Shown: positions 15,530 through 25,533, counted from the first letter of the stretch. The stretch: 64,000 nucleotides of DNA from an uncultured Planococcus sp. (GCA_947502505.1 CANNAE010000005.1:124001-188000), one strand, 5' to 3'. Notes: generated by a model not told the origin, from the letters alone. Numbers and translations: made by a program.

Positions 15530-16471
15530 ATGTTTGATAGCCTAGAACAATTGATGGAAGAAAAAGGAATAGACAGCAAGCGTTCAGTCGCATGGAAAAA
15601 AATCAGTGAAGAAGAACCGTTATCGGAACAATTTTTAGCTGAACAGGCGCGCAACGTCCATTGGCAAGCGGTCTCCAAACACCAGCAATTGTCCGAAGGG
15701 TTTATCCGCCAATACAGCGGCTTTCTTTATTGGGATGAAATCCTCCGCCATCAAAAATTGTCGGAGCGTTTTCTGGAGGAGTTCTCAACTCCTGAAAAAT
15801 GGCAGGCCCAAGAAAACCAATTGTCACCTAAACAGCTGAAAGCTTTAAAGGCGCATAACCGCCCTTTTGATGAGCGGGAGTATTGGCAGCTTGTCTCCGC
15901 TAAACGCGTATCGCCGATGTTTATCGAGAAGCACCAGGAACGGGTGGATTGGCCAACGCTCAGCGACCAGCAGGAATTGCCCTTGAGTTTGATTAATCGC
16001 CACGCAGACAAGGTCGATTGGCTTGCGGTAACCCGTGGGCAAAAGTTGACGGAACGGTTTATTGAAAAGCATAAAGGGCGAGTGGAGTGGGAAACATTAT
16101 CGTTCCATCAGGAGCTCTCGGAGCGTTTCATCAACCGGCATAGCGATAAGATGGCGGCGATTTCAGCAGAACAGCCGCGTTCGGAAGCCTTTCTTTATAT
16201 GCATTTGGAAAAAATGGACCCGGAAACGATTTTGGCATGCCAGCGGATAAGCCAAGCGGTGGAATACGAAAGTTTTAAAGTCTACAGCATTGCCCGCAAC
16301 AGCCGGAAAAAATACATCGTGGAGTTTTTCCATTTTGATGAACCGGACTCCCCGCGTTTCTTGAAATTGGACGATGAAGGGTTTTACGACTTGCTGGAAG
16401 AGTATGAGCTGCAAGACCGCATCGAAGCGGATTTCCCGGAACTTTTGGTCATCGAAGAAATGCGCTTTTGA
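15530..16471 (+). CDS. Tandem-repeat protein with W-x(4-5)-hQ-x-LSE-x-FI units
   Basis: 313 residues. About eight consecutive units of roughly 23 residues repeat the pattern 'W..(l/v)s..Q.Lse.FI.kh...v' (for example VDWPTLSDQQELPLSLINRH, VDWLAVTRGQKLTERFIEKH, VEWETLSFHQELSERFINRH). The first 230 residues are almost only repeats; the last 80 form a different domain ending VIEEMRF. Each unit should form a pair of short helices, giving a solenoid suited to protein binding. Similar W/LSE/FI repeats occur, from memory, in large phage and giant-virus proteins, but here the gene is a normal single-gene unit with its own terminator. The function is unknown. The ATG at 15530 is preferred over a GTG at 15521. 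Confidence 0.65.
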   Translation: MFDSLEQLMEEKGIDSKRSVAWKKISEEEPLSEQFLAEQARNVHWQAVSKHQQLSEGFIRQYSGFLYWDEILRHQKLSERFLEEFSTPEKWQAQENQLSPKQLKALKAHNRPFDEREYWQLVSAKRVSPMFIEKHQERVDWPTLSDQQELPLSLINRHADKVDWLAVTRGQKLTERFIEKHKGRVEWETLSFHQELSERFINRHSDKMAAISAEQPRSEAFLYMHLEKMDPETILACQRISQAVEYESFKVYSIARNSRKKYIVEFFHFDEPDSPRFLKLDDEGFYDLLEEYELQDRIEADFPELLVIEEMRF

Positions 16472-16472
16472 C

Positions 16473-16505
16473 AAAACGCACCCAAATTTGGGTGCGTTTT
16501 TTTAG
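16473..16505 (+). terminator. Terminator after the repeat protein gene
   Basis: A 28-bp perfect palindrome (16473-16500) followed by further T residues. Confidence 0.85.
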
Positions 16506-16595
16506 ATGGGCAAGGGCTTTTCCGGAGTTGGGCTGGCTTGTGTTTTCCGGCATGCCGTTTATAATGGGAAGAAAAATTGAAAGTTGGGACTATGC

Positions 16596-18260
16596 ATGGC
16601 GATGACCGATTTGACGATTGCAAAACAAGCGGCTATCCGGCCGATCCAGGAAATTGCGCAGCAAGCCGGGATTGCGGAAGATGCTTTGGAATTATACGGG
16701 AAATACAAGGCGAAAATCGATGTGGATCAATTGCCGAAAACCACGAAGGGCGGAAAAGTCGTCCTTGTGACGGCGATTAGCCCGACACCGGCAGGCGAAG
16801 GAAAATCCACAGTGACAGTAGGACTGGCGGATGCGTTGAAACAAAGCGGAGAGTCGGTCATGGTGGCGCTGCGCGAACCTTCGCTTGGGCCGGTCATGGG
16901 GGTTAAAGGCGGCGCAACTGGCGGCGGCTTTGCCCAAGTATTGCCGATGGAAGACATCAACCTTCATTTTACAGGTGATATCCACGCCATCACTTCGGCG
17001 AATAATGCGCTCGCCGCATTGATCGACAACCATTTGCATCAGGGAAATGAGCTTAGGATCGACCCGCGGCGCATCATATGGAAGCGCGCGCTCGACATGA
17101 ATGACCGCGCGTTGCGCCACGTGACGATCGGCCTCGGTGGCCCGGCACAAGGCGTGCCGCGTGAAGACGGCTTTGATATCACGGTTGCGTCGGAAATCAT
17201 GGCGGTGCTATGCCTCGCCACATCACGCCAAGACTTAAAAGAACGCTTGGCACGCATGGTCATCGGCTATACATATGACCGCGAGCCGGTGACAGTGAGG
17301 GATTTGGAAGCACAAGGGGCACTTGCCCTATTATTGAAAGAAGCCTTCAAGCCGAATCTGGTGCAGACGATCGAAGGAACGCCTGCGATCATCCATGGCG
17401 GGCCGTTTGCGAACATCGCCCATGGCTGCAATTCCTTGATGGCGACGAACACAGCCAGAAGCCTGGCGGACGTTGTCGTCACAGAAGCAGGTTTCGGCGC
17501 GGACCTCGGGGCTGAGAAATTCATGCACATCAAATCAAGAAAAGGCGGCTTCCATCCGGATGCGGTCGTCATCGTTGCCACCGTACGCGCATTGAAAATG
17601 CATGGTGGCGTCGATAAGAAATCCTTAAGCAATGAAGATGCCGATGCGGTGCGCCGGGGCATCGTCAATTTGGCAAAGCATGTGGAAACAATACGCCAGT
17701 TCGGCATCGAACCGGTCGTAGCACTCAACCGCTTTACGGGAGACAGCGATGCAGAACTCGCGCAAGTGATGGAGTGGGCGGAAGCGGAACAAGTCGCCAT
17801 TGCCTTGACGGAAGTATGGGCTAAAGGCGGTGCGGGCGGTCTCGAACTTGCAAAACTCGTCAAACGCCAGCTCGATAAAGGCGCAGATTTCACGCATTTG
17901 TATGCTGAAGAAGACGCCGTCGAAGAAAAACTGCGGACGATTGTGCAGAAAGTCTATGGCGGCGCGGATGTCCAGTTGACGGATCAAGCGCAGAAGCAAT
18001 TGGCCGAACTGAAGAAATACGGCTGGGACGCACTGCCGATCTGCATGGCGAAGACGCAGTATTCTTTATCTGACCAGCCGAAACTACTCGGCCGCCCGGA
18101 AGGCTTCACGGTGACGATCCGGGAATTGATCCCGAAACTCGGTGCCGGCTTTATTGTCTGCCTGACAGGGGACATCATGACGATGCCGGGCCTTCCAAAG
18201 TCTCCTGCGGCGCTTAATATGGATGTTGCGGAAGACGGGCAAGCGCTCGGATTGTTCTAA
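16596..18260 (+). CDS. fhs: Formate--tetrahydrofolate ligase
   Basis: 554 residues, the usual size. It makes 10-formyl-tetrahydrofolate from formate, ATP and tetrahydrofolate, feeding purine and formyl-methionine synthesis. The P-loop [10 protein letters not shown], the following [20 protein letters not shown] and the C-terminal [16 protein letters not shown] are diagnostic. The start is uncertain among TTG 16584, ATG 16596 and ATG 16602; GGGA at 16586-16589 favours 16596. The stop overlaps the next gene (TAATG), so the two are translationally coupled. Confidence 0.93.
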   Translation: MAMTDLTIAKQAAIRPIQEIAQQAGIAEDALELYGKYKAKIDVDQLPKTTKGGKVVLVTAISPTPAGEGKSTVTVGLADALKQSGESVMVALREPSLGPVMGVKGGATGGGFAQVLPMEDINLHFTGDIHAITSANNALAALIDNHLHQGNELRIDPRRIIWKRALDMNDRALRHVTIGLGGPAQGVPREDGFDITVASEIMAVLCLATSRQDLKERLARMVIGYTYDREPVTVRDLEAQGALALLLKEAFKPNLVQTIEGTPAIIHGGPFANIAHGCNSLMATNTARSLADVVVTEAGFGADLGAEKFMHIKSRKGGFHPDAVVIVATVRALKMHGGVDKKSLSNEDADAVRRGIVNLAKHVETIRQFGIEPVVALNRFTGDSDAELAQVMEWAEAEQVAIALTEVWAKGGAGGLELAKLVKRQLDKGADFTHLYAEEDAVEEKLRTIVQKVYGGADVQLTDQAQKQLAELKKYGWDALPICMAKTQYSLSDQPKLLGRPEGFTVTIRELIPKLGAGFIVCLTGDIMTMPGLPKSPAALNMDVAEDGQALGLF

Positions 18261-18481
18261 TGGCAGCGAACATCCAAATCATCGATTATGTTGAACAAGG
18301 CCAATCTCTCTACATCCAATTAACAGTGATGGATGAAAAAACCGGAACCATCTTTAAAGATGAAGTCCGTTTTCTGGGAGAGCTGCTTTACGGGGACCTG
18401 ATCCATGAAAAGAAATCGCCCTTGAGCCATTCGGTGCGCATGGAAACCATCGCTTATTTGAAAACCCATTTCGGAAGATAA
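18260..18481 (+). CDS. Small protein coupled to fhs, 73 residues
   Basis: It starts in the TAATG overlap with fhs and reads [20 protein letters not shown] onward, with alternating polar and non-polar residues suggesting a small beta-rich domain and a C-terminal helix (METIAYLKTHFGR). It has no signal peptide, membrane segment or cysteine. Its translation must depend on fhs, because no ribosome-binding site other than the fhs coding sequence is present. I do not recognise the family. The stop codon (18479-18481) lies in the loop of the terminator hairpin. Confidence 0.6.
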   Translation: MAANIQIIDYVEQGQSLYIQLTVMDEKTGTIFKDEVRFLGELLYGDLIHEKKSPLSHSVRMETIAYLKTHFGR

Positions 18482-18500
18482 ATTCCGGAATGGGTTTTTC
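18461..18500 (+). terminator. Terminator overlapping the end of the fhs operon
   Basis: The arm 18461-18476 is the coding sequence of the last six codons or so and pairs with 18483-18498 (one mismatch). T run after. The stop codon sits in the loop. Confidence 0.75.
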
Positions 18501-18584
18501 CATTATATTTAATGACTGATTATTCAGTTTATAATGGCTGGTTCTATAGCGGATGTGCTATGGTGAAAGAAAGAAGGGGCTCTA

Positions 18585-18620
18585 ATGAATAATCGATTCA
18601 AAAAGGAGCGGTTGCCATGA
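18585..18620 (+). CDS. Possible 11-codon leader ORF before the DUF4139 gene
   Basis: ATG at 18585 follows AAGGGG (18574-18579) with suitable spacing and encodes MNNRFKKERLP. Its TGA overlaps the ATG of the next gene (ATGA at 18617-18620), and it contains the AAAAAGGAG site of that gene. It could couple or gate translation; it may also be chance. Confidence 0.3.
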   Translation: MNNRFKKERLP

Positions 18621-19909
18621 AACTGCAGTCTACAAGAAGCCAGCGGAAACAGCTATCGGTTGCGGCCTATAACGGGGGATTTGCGCATGTTCAAGAAAGC
18701 CGTTATTTAAAATCAGATGGCCCAGTGGAGGAAGTGCAATTCCTGGATGTTGCCGAACGGGTGGAGACGGATTCGATCTTTGTGAAAGGGCTTGATGTGC
18801 TGGAACAGAATTATGACTATGATTTAGTCAGCAAAGGCAAGTTGCTGGAACGCTATATCGACCGCAAGGTCCGTGTGAGAAACAGCGAAACTGGAGAAGA
18901 GGTGGAAATGCGGCTGCTCAGTGTATCGGAATGCATCATCGGTGAGCGTTCCGATACAAAAGAGATCGTCATCGACCCAATAGGTGAGCTGATTCTTCCT
19001 GCGCTGCCTGAAGGTTTATTGCTCAAGCCGGCACTCGTCTGGAAAATAGCGCCAAGTTACCTTGACCAGGAAGTTCAGGTTTCGTATTTAACGAAAAGCT
19101 TGGAATGGCATGCCCATTACACAATGGAAATCAAAGGCCGCGAATTCCGGTTTGATGGATGGGTGAAAATCCTGAATCGCAGCGGCGCGCATTATGAAGA
19201 AGCGAAGCTTGCGCTAGTGGCGGGGGAGATCCGCCGGGAAGAAGAGCTGAATAACGGCGATTCATCGATTGTCTATTCGCGCATGCAAGAACCGGCAGCG
19301 AATGCGCTGGCTTTGCCCGATCGTTACGTTTACCGGATGAATCGCCCAGTCACTGTCATGAATGAACAACTCAAGCAATTGTCGTTGTTCTCGGCGCACG
19401 GGGCGGAGTTTAAGAGGGTTTATCAAGTGCGTTCAGGCGACACGCACGCTGATATTAAACTGAGATTTTCCAATACGGATGAAAATGGGCTAGGCATGCC
19501 CATTCCGGAAGGCATCGTCAAAGTATACGAAACCGGAGAGTCAGGGGAAGTGCTTTTTGCAGGGGAAGACCGGATTGCGCACACGGCCTCAGGGAAAACG
19601 CTGTGCATCCACATCGGCAAAGCATTGGACATCACGAGCGATAGTTATGAAAAGCTGCGTGAAAAGCATGGCGTCCACGAATACATCACCTATGTCTACA
19701 AAATCGAAAACGGCAAGGCAGAAAGCATCCGCCTATCGGTCGAACACATCATTTATGGGCAGTTTTGGGAGATGGAATCATCGAGCCATGACTATGAACG
19801 AAAAAGCAGTTCAGAAGTGGAATTTGTCGTCTGGGTCCATCCGAAGGCAAAGCTTGAACTCGAATTCACCTATAAAGTCGATAAACGGCGTGAAGGCCAA
19901 GGCTATTAG
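18617..19909 (+). CDS. DUF4139-domain protein
   Basis: 430 residues, no signal peptide or membrane segment. The C-terminal half has the DUF4139 pattern: PIPEGIVKVYETGESGEVLF followed by AGEDRIAHTASGKTLCIHIG and a paired-strand repeat of acidic residues. DUF4139 proteins (for example the eukaryotic and bacterial MuiA-type proteins) are largely beta-sheet with unknown biochemistry. A strong GGAG site lies before the ATG. It is followed 18 bp later by tspO with its own GGGAGG, so they are probably one operon; whether the products cooperate is unknown. Confidence 0.65.
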   Translation: MKLQSTRSQRKQLSVAAYNGGFAHVQESRYLKSDGPVEEVQFLDVAERVETDSIFVKGLDVLEQNYDYDLVSKGKLLERYIDRKVRVRNSETGEEVEMRLLSVSECIIGERSDTKEIVIDPIGELILPALPEGLLLKPALVWKIAPSYLDQEVQVSYLTKSLEWHAHYTMEIKGREFRFDGWVKILNRSGAHYEEAKLALVAGEIRREEELNNGDSSIVYSRMQEPAANALALPDRYVYRMNRPVTVMNEQLKQLSLFSAHGAEFKRVYQVRSGDTHADIKLRFSNTDENGLGMPIPEGIVKVYETGESGEVLFAGEDRIAHTASGKTLCIHIGKALDITSDSYEKLREKHGVHEYITYVYKIENGKAESIRLSVEHIIYGQFWEMESSSHDYERKSSSEVEFVVWVHPKAKLELEFTYKVDKRREGQGY

Positions 19910-19927
19910 GAAAGGGAGGAAAAAACG

Positions 19928-20425
19928 ATGGAAGTGGCATCAGTCAACGGGCACATACGGGTGAAAAAATTGGCCACAAGCATCTTGGTACCGGTCGTAG
20001 GCGGGGCACTTGTTGGAGCGCTTGCCAACACCGGCACACGAGAGCAATACGAGCGGCTAAAAAGCCCTTCATTTGCGCCGCCGGGGTGGGTGTTCCCGGT
20101 CGTCTGGACTGCGCTTTACAAAATGATGGGCCTCGCGAAATACCGCGCACAAGAAACAGCCAAACCGCTGGGCCGTGAGCGGCAAGTATTGGCTCCCTAT
20201 GAATTGCAGCTGGGCTTGAATTTCCTGTGGTCATTTTTATTCTTTAAATGGGGGCTGCGGGGGGCCGCGCTCATTGAAATGGCGGCTCTTCTCGGCGCCA
20301 TCATCTGGGCAGCGTATGAGTTCTATCAAATCGACAAGCTGGCCGGCAGTTTGATGGTGCCTTATATCGTGTGGGTAGCGTTTGCGCTCGGCTTGAATTA
20401 CTCCTTTTGGCAATTGAATAAATGA
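19928..20425 (+). CDS. tspO: TspO/MBR-family tryptophan-rich sensory protein
   Basis: 165 residues with five predicted membrane helices and the family signature PPGWVFPVVWTALY, followed by the W/N-rich second half (LGLNFLWSFLFF, LNYSFWQLNK). TspO proteins bind porphyrins and, in Bacillus, degrade protoporphyrin IX in light; they have been linked to oxidative and osmotic stress. The N-terminus carries about 15 extra residues (MEVASVNGHIRVKK) before the first helix. GGGAGG precedes the ATG. Its operon partner is the DUF4139 gene, which I have not seen linked to TspO elsewhere. Confidence 0.85.
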   Translation: MEVASVNGHIRVKKLATSILVPVVGGALVGALANTGTREQYERLKSPSFAPPGWVFPVVWTALYKMMGLAKYRAQETAKPLGRERQVLAPYELQLGLNFLWSFLFFKWGLRGAALIEMAALLGAIIWAAYEFYQIDKLAGSLMVPYIVWVAFALGLNYSFWQLNK

Positions 20426-20432
20426 TGGTTCG

Positions 20433-20467
20433 AAGTGCCGAAATCCCCAGCGATTCCGGCACTTTTG
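20433..20467 (+). terminator. Terminator after tspO
   Basis: AAGTGCCG (20433-20440) with CGGCACTT (20457-20464), an extended inner stem, then TTTTG. The remaining 175 bp up to the next start hold no feature that I can define. Confidence 0.7.
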
Positions 20468-20641
20468 TCTATTTTTTGACTTGGTTTTAAAAAAGTATTT
20501 CAAACACTGCAAACTGTTAAAAAATTATGATGCATAGTGGTAGGAAAACGACTACAATGAAGGAAGTTGACAACGTTCGAGGCATGGCCTTTTTGGGACT
20601 GTTGAAATCAACGCAGTTGAATGGTATCAGGAGGGAAATCA

Positions 20642-21613
20642 ATGTTAAAAGATGTGTTTATCGGCTTGTCTCAAAACCGTCTCCTTACGGCTGCGGCCAA
20701 AAAGTACGGCTTGAAGTTGGGAGCCCAAACCGTAGTGGCTGGGACCAATATCGAAGAGACCATTAAAAGTATCCGTAGTTTGAATGCGCAGGGAATCAGC
20801 GCGACGGTCGACAATTTGGGTGAATTCGTATTCGAGAAAGAAGCAGCGCTCGAAGCGAAAGAGAATATCATGGATATGATCGAAGCCATCCACAAGAATA
20901 AAGTCGATGCCCATATTTCCTTGAAACCGACCCAGCTCGGTTTGGATATCGATTATGACTTCTGCCTAGAAAACTTGAAAGACATTGTCGCACTTGCCCA
21001 TAATTATCACATGCACATCAATATCGATATGGAAGATTACGGACATGTCCAGCCTTCTTACGATCTTCTGAATGCGCTTTCGAAAGACTATGATAATATC
21101 GGGACTGTGATCCAAGCGTACTTCTTCCGTGCCATGGATGATTTGCAGGAACATAAAGACTTCCGCCTGCGTATCGTCAAAGGCGCTTACAAAGAGCCGG
21201 CGGATGTGGCTTATCAAACACGCGAAGAAATCGATGAGAATTTCATCAAGCTGATTGAATATCATTTGCTGAACGGTAAATTTACATCGATCGCAACACA
21301 TGACCATCACATCATCAATCATGTCGAAGCTTTCATCAAAGAACATGATATTTCATACGATAAATTCGAATTCCAGATGCTTTACGGATTCCGTAAAGAA
21401 TTGCAGCGCGAGCTAGCGAATAAAGGCTACAACTTCTGCACATACGTGCCATTTGGCGACGATTGGTATGCCTATTTCATGCGCCGCCTGGCAGAGCGCC
21501 CGCAAAACTTGAATCTGGTATTCAAGCAAGTATTCACCAAGAAGAACAATATCGCCATCGGGGCGCTTGCTGGGGCATTCGTGCTCGGCCGCGCTACCAA
21601 AAAGCGCAAGTAA
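20642..21613 (+). CDS. Proline dehydrogenase, paralogue 1
   Basis: 323 residues of the short monofunctional FAD proline dehydrogenases (Bacillus PutB/FadM, Thermus type). The C-terminal active-site segment reads DKFEFQMLYGFRKELQ and YAYFMRRLAERPQN, with the paired Arg residues that bind the proline carboxylate. It oxidises proline to pyrroline-5-carboxylate. After the conserved end it carries about 25 more residues with a hydrophobic stretch and a basic tail (IGALAGAFVLGRATKKRK), which could attach it to the membrane. The second paralogue (27315-28226) lacks this tail. AGGAGGG precedes the ATG. No pyrroline-5-carboxylate dehydrogenase is near. Confidence 0.88.
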   Translation: MLKDVFIGLSQNRLLTAAAKKYGLKLGAQTVVAGTNIEETIKSIRSLNAQGISATVDNLGEFVFEKEAALEAKENIMDMIEAIHKNKVDAHISLKPTQLGLDIDYDFCLENLKDIVALAHNYHMHINIDMEDYGHVQPSYDLLNALSKDYDNIGTVIQAYFFRAMDDLQEHKDFRLRIVKGAYKEPADVAYQTREEIDENFIKLIEYHLLNGKFTSIATHDHHIINHVEAFIKEHDISYDKFEFQMLYGFRKELQRELANKGYNFCTYVPFGDDWYAYFMRRLAERPQNLNLVFKQVFTKKNNIAIGALAGAFVLGRATKKRK

Positions 21614-21616
21614 ACG

Positions 21617-21645
21617 AAAGCGTCTCTTCAAGAGGCGCTTTTTTC
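21617..21645 (+). terminator. Terminator after proline dehydrogenase 1
   Basis: Stem AAGCGTCTC with GAGGCGCTT (one G-T pair) and a T run. Confidence 0.75.
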
Positions 21646-21673
21646 GATTCCGAAAACCTGGAGGCGAGTAAAC

Positions 21674-22084
21674 ATGTACAAAACAACGATCACGCCGCGT
21701 GTCTCTGAAACCGATGCGGTGGGCCATATCAACAATACGAGTTTGCCGGTTTGGTTCGAGGCGGGGCGCAATCCGCTATTCGAATTGTTCACACCGGACC
21801 ATGATTTCGCCAAGTGGAAAATGGTCATCGTCAAAACGACGCTCGAATTCACCGGGCAAGTGTATTTCGGCAAAGACGCCGAAGTCCATACGTGGATCGA
21901 GCGAATTGGCAACAGCAGCCTTGAATTGTATGAGGAGCTGTACCAGGAAGGCCGCCTATGCGCCAAAAACCGTGCCGTCTACGTTAACTTCAACCTAACA
22001 GAGCAGCACAGCGAGCCGATTCCGGACCGGATCCGCGCTGAACTGAACAAGCATATGCGTGGGGCGGATAAAAGTAACAACTGA
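21674..22084 (+). CDS. Acyl-CoA thioesterase (4HBT/YbgC-like hotdog fold)
   Basis: 136 residues. The motif SETDAVGHINNTSLPVWFE contains the Asp and the HxN element of 4-hydroxybenzoyl-CoA-type thioesterases, followed by the usual KTTLEFTGQVYFGKDAEV strand. It should hydrolyse a short-chain or aromatic acyl-CoA. GGAGG lies 9 bases before the ATG. The gene stands alone between two terminated units, with no pathway neighbours, so the physiological substrate is open. Confidence 0.8.
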   Translation: MYKTTITPRVSETDAVGHINNTSLPVWFEAGRNPLFELFTPDHDFAKWKMVIVKTTLEFTGQVYFGKDAEVHTWIERIGNSSLELYEELYQEGRLCAKNRAVYVNFNLTEQHSEPIPDRIRAELNKHMRGADKSNN

Positions 22085-22114
22085 TTCTGAATAGTTTTTT
22101 AATTAAGGCCGCTC

Positions 22115-22142
22115 TTGAATGGGCTATTCGACATGCTATAAT
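22115..22142 (+). promoter_or_regulatory. Promoter of the riboswitch-xpt-pbuX unit
   Basis: TTGAAT (22115-22120), 16-bp spacer, and a perfect TATAAT (22137-22142), about 20 bp before the aptamer. Confidence 0.8.
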
Positions 22143-22162
22143 AAATGCATTCAAAAGAATAT

Positions 22163-22235
22163 TCACTCATATAATAGCGGGGATATGGCCCGCAAGTTTC
22201 TACCGGTCCGCCGTAAACGGACTGACTATGAGAAG
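22163..22235 (+). ncRNA. Guanine (purine) riboswitch aptamer
   Basis: The full purine-riboswitch core is present: P1 strands CTCAT (22166-22170) and ATGAG (22228-22232), the ATATAATAG junction, loop 2 GATATGG with CCCGCAAGTTTCTACC, and the P3 hairpin around CCGCCGTAAACGG. The specificity base in GACTATGAG is C, which pairs with guanine; an adenine riboswitch has T there. It lies between the promoter and a terminator in front of xpt-pbuX, so guanine or hypoxanthine should switch the operon off. Confidence 0.95.
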
Positions 22236-22296
22236 CAATGGAACGAAAAGAAACCGCCTATGTTTAGTGCGGCTTCCTTTTGCGTTTCCTTTCGGG

Positions 22297-22973
<677 letters not shown>

Positions 22974-22974
<1 letters not shown>

Positions 22975-24293
22975 TGAAAAAAGCTTTCGGGGAAGCGGCA
23001 CTCGGGCTGCAGCACGTATTGGCGATGTATGCAGGAGCGATTCTCGTGCCTTTGATTGTCGGGGCGGCGCTTGGGTTGACGTCTGAACAATTGACTTATC
23101 TTGTATCGATCGATATTTTATTATGCGGCGTTGCGACCTTGCTTCAAGTGTTCAATTCCCGCTATTTCGGCATCGGCTTGCCGGTGGTTCTCGGCTGTAC
23201 CTTTACGGCAGTAGGCCCAATGATTGCCATTGGCGGCCAATACGGCATTTCGGCGATTTACGGCTCAATCCTCGTTTCGGGCTTGTTCGTCATTGCCGTT
23301 TCTGGTTTTTTCGGCAGCCTCGTGCGTTTTTTCCCGCCAGTCGTCACTGGTTCAGTGGTCACCATTATCGGCATCACGCTCATCCCGGTCGCCATCAATA
23401 ATATGGGCGGCGGGCAAGGGGCATCAGATTTCGGTTCGCTGTCCAATATTGCCTTGGCATTTGGTACTTTAGGCTTCATCATTTTCATTTATAAATTTTC
23501 GCGAGGCTTTATGCGCGCTGTGTCGATCCTTCTTGGCTTGATTGGCGGAACGGTGGCAGCCTGGTTTATGGGGAAAGTCGATTTCAGCCCAATCGCAGAA
23601 GCGTCTTACTTCCACATGGTGCAGCCATTTTATTTCGGCATGCCGACATTTGAATGGTCCGCCATACTTACGATGATCCTAGTAGCGCTTGTATCGCTCG
23701 TCGAATCAACGGGGGTCTACTTCGCACTCAGCGACATCACGAAAAAAGAAATCAAAGAAAAAGATTTGGCGAAAGGCTACCGGTCAGAGGGCTTGGCGAT
23801 CTTCCTCGGTGGAATATTCAACGCCTTTCCGTACACGGCCTACTCGCAAAATGTCGGCTTGATCCAAATGTCCGGCGTAAAATCACGCAAGATCATTTTC
23901 ATTGCGGCGATCATGCTGATTGTGCTCGGATTCGTTCCGAAAATCGGCGCCATGACGACGATCATCCCAACACCGGTGCTCGGCGGGGCGATGATCGCGA
24001 TGTTCGGCATGGTCATTGCGCAGGGCATCAAAATGCTGAGCGGCGTCATCTCGGAGTCGCAGGAAAATTCCATGATCGTCGCTTGCTCCGTTGGCCTCGG
24101 GCTAGGCGTAACAGTGGTTCCGGAATTGTTTGCGCTATTGCCGGCTGGTGTCCAGATCCTGACCAGCAACGGCATCGTTGCCGGGAGCTTGACGGCCATC
24201 GGCTTGAACATTGTCTTCCACATGCTGCCGTCGCGCAAAAGAAAGCGTGAAGCGCAAGCGGTCCAATCGAGCCGAGCGGTCACGCCCCATTAA
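22974..24293 (+). CDS. pbuX: Xanthine permease (NCS2 family)
   Basis: 439 residues with about 12-14 membrane segments of the NCS2/NAT fold. The signature around AYSQNVGLIQMSGVKSR, with the Q-N pair and the Glu in SLVESTGVYFA, is present. It is a proton-coupled uptake carrier for xanthine, supplying Xpt. The start at 22974 overlaps the xpt stop; an in-frame codon at 22926 inside xpt lacks a ribosome-binding site. A long terminator follows. Confidence 0.93.
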
Positions 24294-24300
24294 GGAATAG

Positions 24301-24343
24301 AAAAGCTGTCCCACTGCGTTAGGCAGTGGGACAGCTTTTATTT
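24301..24343. terminator. Bidirectional terminator between pbuX and the esterase gene
   Basis: A perfect 17-bp stem (24301-24317 with 24323-24339), GTTAG loop and T run. Confidence 0.85.
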
Positions 24344-25330
24344 TTGCGCTTGGCTTTCTTCGAGCAGGAACTCCAAGGTTTTCTGGAGGGTCTCCTGGCC
24401 ATCGTTCGTATCCAAGGCGTATTGATATTCGTGCTTCAGGTTTTTGCCGCTGCCGCGGAAGAAGACTTCGGTGACCTCAACGCCCTTGAGGCGCAGGCTG
24501 CCGGCTAGCGCAACCGATTGCGGCTCGAGCGGGTCGGCATCACCGGCTGAAATGAAGACGTCCGGATAAGCGGATGTTACATGCTGGATGGTGGACATCT
24601 CGTGAATATTGCCGAAGGTCTCAAAACGTTCTGCCCCCGTATACGCATTCAAGAAAAAGTCGATATTCGGAAATCCGGATTCGCGGACCGTGGCCATATC
24701 GTATAATCCGCAGAACAATAATGCCCCGCGCAATTGTTCCGAGGAAACGGCCGGGGACAAGTCCATTGTCTCCGCGAGGCTTGGGTTGGATTGCAGCGCA
24801 GCCAGCTGGCTGGCGATTTGCGCGCCGGCGGAATCACCGCCGACGAAGATGCGCCCCATATCGCCGCCATGTTCCGCAGCGGCTCCGTTCAGGAACTTCA
24901 AGGCTTCGTTCGCCTGGATGACAGGGCCCGGATACAATTGGGTAGGCGCCAAGGCGTAGTCGATATTAGCGACCAAATAACCGGCGTTCGCCAGTGTCAT
25001 GCCATAATCCTGCCGGCTGTCTTTCGATCCTCCGATAAAACCGCCGCCGTGAATCCATAAGACAACGGGCAAGGGCCCAGTAGCATCCTTGGGGTAATAG
25101 AGGTCCAAGAAGGCGTTGTCGGATGCGTGGTAGCGAATATCTTTGACCACTTCAACATGCGAAGCGATTTCCGCAATGTTCGGGGGCGGGCTGTAGATAG
25201 CGGACCCGATAACCGGCGCGGCTGCTTCGTCTTCCTTTAAGTGGCTGGCGAGGGCAAATCCTGCGCAGGCCAGAAAGGCTGCGGCGAGAAGGGCGATTAT
25301 TTTCTTGGGAACTATTGGTTTGCGTTTCAT
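24338..25330 (-). CDS. Membrane-anchored alpha/beta hydrolase (HSL-type esterase)
   Basis: 330 residues. An N-terminal hydrophobic segment (IIALLAAAFLACAGFALA) preceded by Lys/Arg is a signal or anchor; the Cys there is not in a canonical lipobox. The hydrolase domain has the oxyanion HGGGF motif, the nucleophile Ser in GGDSAGAQ, a late Asp in SAGDADPLEP and the His in LKHEYQY, as in the hormone-sensitive-lipase group. It probably hydrolyses short-chain esters at the outer face of the membrane. The ATG at 25330 is 9 bases after AGAGG; an ATG at 25339 is the alternative. The substrate is unknown. Confidence 0.78.
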   Translation of the reverse strand: MKRKPIVPKKIIALLAAAFLACAGFALASHLKEDEAAAPVIGSAIYSPPPNIAEIASHVEVVKDIRYHASDNAFLDLYYPKDATGPLPVVLWIHGGGFIGGSKDSRQDYGMTLANAGYLVANIDYALAPTQLYPGPVIQANEALKFLNGAAAEHGGDMGRIFVGGDSAGAQIASQLAALQSNPSLAETMDLSPAVSSEQLRGALLFCGLYDMATVRESGFPNIDFFLNAYTGAERFETFGNIHEMSTIQHVTSAYPDVFISAGDADPLEPQSVALAGSLRLKGVEVTEVFFRGSGKNLKHEYQYALDTNDGQETLQKTLEFLLEESQAQK

Positions 25331-25459
25331 GACGTTCATCCTCTGCGCGGCAGATGCGCCGAAATTTCGATCAAGCTTATTGCTATCCTACCACGTGCCG
25401 GACAGCTCCTCAAAAGCTTAACTGTCATGAAATTGAAATGGTTCTGTAAGGTTTTAGGG

Positions 25460-25484
25460 GTTCAGCAAGGGCCAAATCGGGTAT
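25460..25484 (+). promoter_or_regulatory. Candidate sigma-B promoter of the M50-like gene
   Basis: GTTCAG (25460-25465), 13-bp spacer and a perfect GGGTAT (25479-25484). The -35 matches GTTTAA at only 4 of 6 positions. Confidence 0.35.
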
Positions 25485-25533
25485 CTAAGTGAGAGGCCGA
25501 TAGGTCATTTTTAAGAGTTGAAGGAGGGGTTGT

